From assembly GCA_963664665.2 (NCBI GenBank), contig CAXXMH010000006.1, positions 1-64,000 on the forward strand: a stretch of 64,000 bases of DNA, in the 5' to 3' direction. Made by a program: the position numbers and the translations under genes. This DNA is from Bin55 sp963664665. Its GTDB lineage: Bacteria; Pseudomonadota; Gammaproteobacteria; Pseudomonadales; Azotimanducaceae. Positions within the stretch are counted from its first letter, which is position 1; each line of letters starts with the position of its first letter. Positions 62,938-64,000 of the stretch are shown here, piece after piece. The notes under the pieces are model-generated. The model had not been told where the DNA came from. It worked only from the letters and a program-made list of their open reading frames with translations, and did no database searches.

Positions 62938-63738
62938 ATGAAGACAGCAGAGATGATCGTCAAGTTTTTTTATCGCCCACGCGCGGTTTTTCGTGTATTG
63001 AAAGAAGAGCGCACATGGGTTCATGCCGCTGTTTTTATGGCGTTGATGCTCGGAATTTACAACCTAGCTACGTCGATTGGCACGATTCCGGAGGCGCGAA
63101 CGACCTCATCAAGTGAGTTACAAACGCTAATCGTCAATGCTCAACGAGATGCCCGTGAAAGCTCATCCATTCAATCGAGCGGGGAATCGACGCCGAGGGA
63201 GCTAGCGCCAAAGCGAGAACGCGTACCAATTGACTTTGGGCGCATAGGGCTAGGCGAATCGATCTTGGGTTTGTTCATTACGACGATACTTTTACCCGTA
63301 GCGTTTGCGGGCATTTGGTTAATCTCCGTCATAGATGCAATCTATTTCAGAATCGTTGGCGCTCTCTTCAAGATTGACCTCAAGTTGGAGGAATGGTTTG
63401 TACTTTCGATTTGGTGTCGAATACCCTACGTCGTGCTGAGTGTTCTAACAGTTGTTATCGGAATGATCACACTAGGGCGACAACCGAATTCGGATGAGCT
63501 TCAGGTGTTTTCGATTACACATTGGATCGATCTTCCAAGAGCGCAATATGGAGGCGATTACTTCAAGATTTACTTCAATTTCGATCGTTTTGAAGTTAGT
63601 TTGCTATGGCTCCTTGTCGTACAGGTAATCGGCTTTCAAGAGTGGTCGGGTCGGAGTATGCTTTTCTCGTTTTGGGTTGTCCTAATTCCAACCCTTATCT
63701 CGATTGCGATCGCGATCCTGTTCACTTGGAGCGCGTGA
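62938..63738 (+). CDS. YIP1-family membrane protein, paralogue 4
   Basis: The start is the ATG at 62938 (MKTAEMIVKFFYRPRAVF), preceded by GAGGGA; an upstream in-frame start at 62896 adds 14 residues without similarity. The 266-residue protein has a soluble loop (about 55-105), several membrane helices and the shared ending VQVIGFQEWSGRSMLFSFWVV. No gene follows in the remaining 262 bases of the window. Confidence 0.76.
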   Translation: MKTAEMIVKFFYRPRAVFRVLKEERTWVHAAVFMALMLGIYNLATSIGTIPEARTTSSSELQTLIVNAQRDARESSSIQSSGESTPRELAPKRERVPIDFGRIGLGESILGLFITTILLPVAFAGIWLISVIDAIYFRIVGALFKIDLKLEEWFVLSIWCRIPYVVLSVLTVVIGMITLGRQPNSDELQVFSITHWIDLPRAQYGGDYFKIYFNFDRFEVSLLWLLVVQVIGFQEWSGRSMLFSFWVVLIPTLISIAIAILFTWSA

Positions 63739-64000
63739 AAGCAACCCCGATTCTCGCAGAGTCTACACTTTTTTGTCGTTTCCAATAAGGCGCTGAGAGA
63801 ACGCGAATCTTTCCTCTCCTAGCAGCAGACAATAGAACGCCTCAAATATCAAATCCAGCTATCGTAGGCACTTGATAGCGAATTGGAGATCTTCGCAGAG
63901 AGTGCGAGGCATGCATCGAGGCTCCCGTAAGCGGTCAAGCATGAGCGAATCCCATTTATTCCTCTTTTAAAGTGGACGGAGTGGAATTCAAGCTATCTTG

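Noticed and set aside
1..64000. CRISPR arrays, rRNA and phage structural genes
   Set aside because: No regularly spaced short repeats, no rRNA-like stretches and no recognisable phage proteins were seen.

Overview
The window looks like a chromosomal segment of a gammaproteobacterium, probably free-living or marine. The strongest clue is the right end, where rpsA, ihfB and lapA follow one another as they do in Gammaproteobacteria, with dusA and an lpxC homologue nearby. Large secreted proteins, a sulfatase and a fused TVP38/FAD-oxidoreductase suit an aquatic heterotroph, but I cannot name a genus. No rRNA, tRNA or CRISPR array was recognised.

Layout. 0-10 kb: an accessory stretch with a PLA2-like secreted protein, a RES/Xre toxin-antitoxin pair, an IS21-family element sitting inside a BrnA-like antitoxin gene, hipBA, an RRM protein, a tyrosine phosphatase and a VOC protein. 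10-18 kb: a 1971-residue outer-membrane protein (Spondin_N, Ig-like repeats, beta-barrel) and two small secreted proteins of unknown function. 18-28 kb: a catabolic-looking locus (sulfatase, three-gene ABC sugar importer, secreted ADP-ribosylglycohydrolase cut by an IS1182-type element, PhyH oxygenase), bracketed by a 250 bp direct repeat. 28-31 kb: decayed genes (HEPN/MNT pair with a frameshifted HEPN, a RecQ remnant) and a HigA-type regulator. 31-39.6 kb: part of an integrative-conjugative-element transfer module (TIGR03756, TIGR03755, small membrane protein, TraG). Its first gene is duplicated, and a three-gene MqsR-like/MqsA-like/KGGVGR-ATPase cassette lies between the copies. 39.7-46 kb: an amidohydrolase gene split by an IS1634-family element, which is itself split by a second IS21 copy. 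46-50 kb: an M48 lipoprotein protease, an AbiEii-like nucleotidyltransferase locus and vapBC. 50-64 kb: conserved chromosome (terB-like, dusA, lpxC, TVP38-FAD fusion, serine hydrolase, rpsA, ihfB, lapA) ending in four tandem YIP1-family membrane proteins.

How it fits together. The left 50 kb behaves as a genomic island. It holds about eight toxin-antitoxin-like loci, four insertion sequences (two nested, three of them breaking host genes), truncated conjugation genes and many direct or inverted duplications. Insertion footprints can be read to the base: TCAGGG around IS21 copy 1, TATA around the IS1182-type element and a 96 bp duplication around the IS1634-type element. The most interesting candidate for an undescribed system is the compact three-gene cassette at 32.1-35.1 kb: a putative MqsR-like toxin, a zinc-finger/HTH antitoxin and a KGGVGR-type P-loop ATPase with a long helical C-terminal region.
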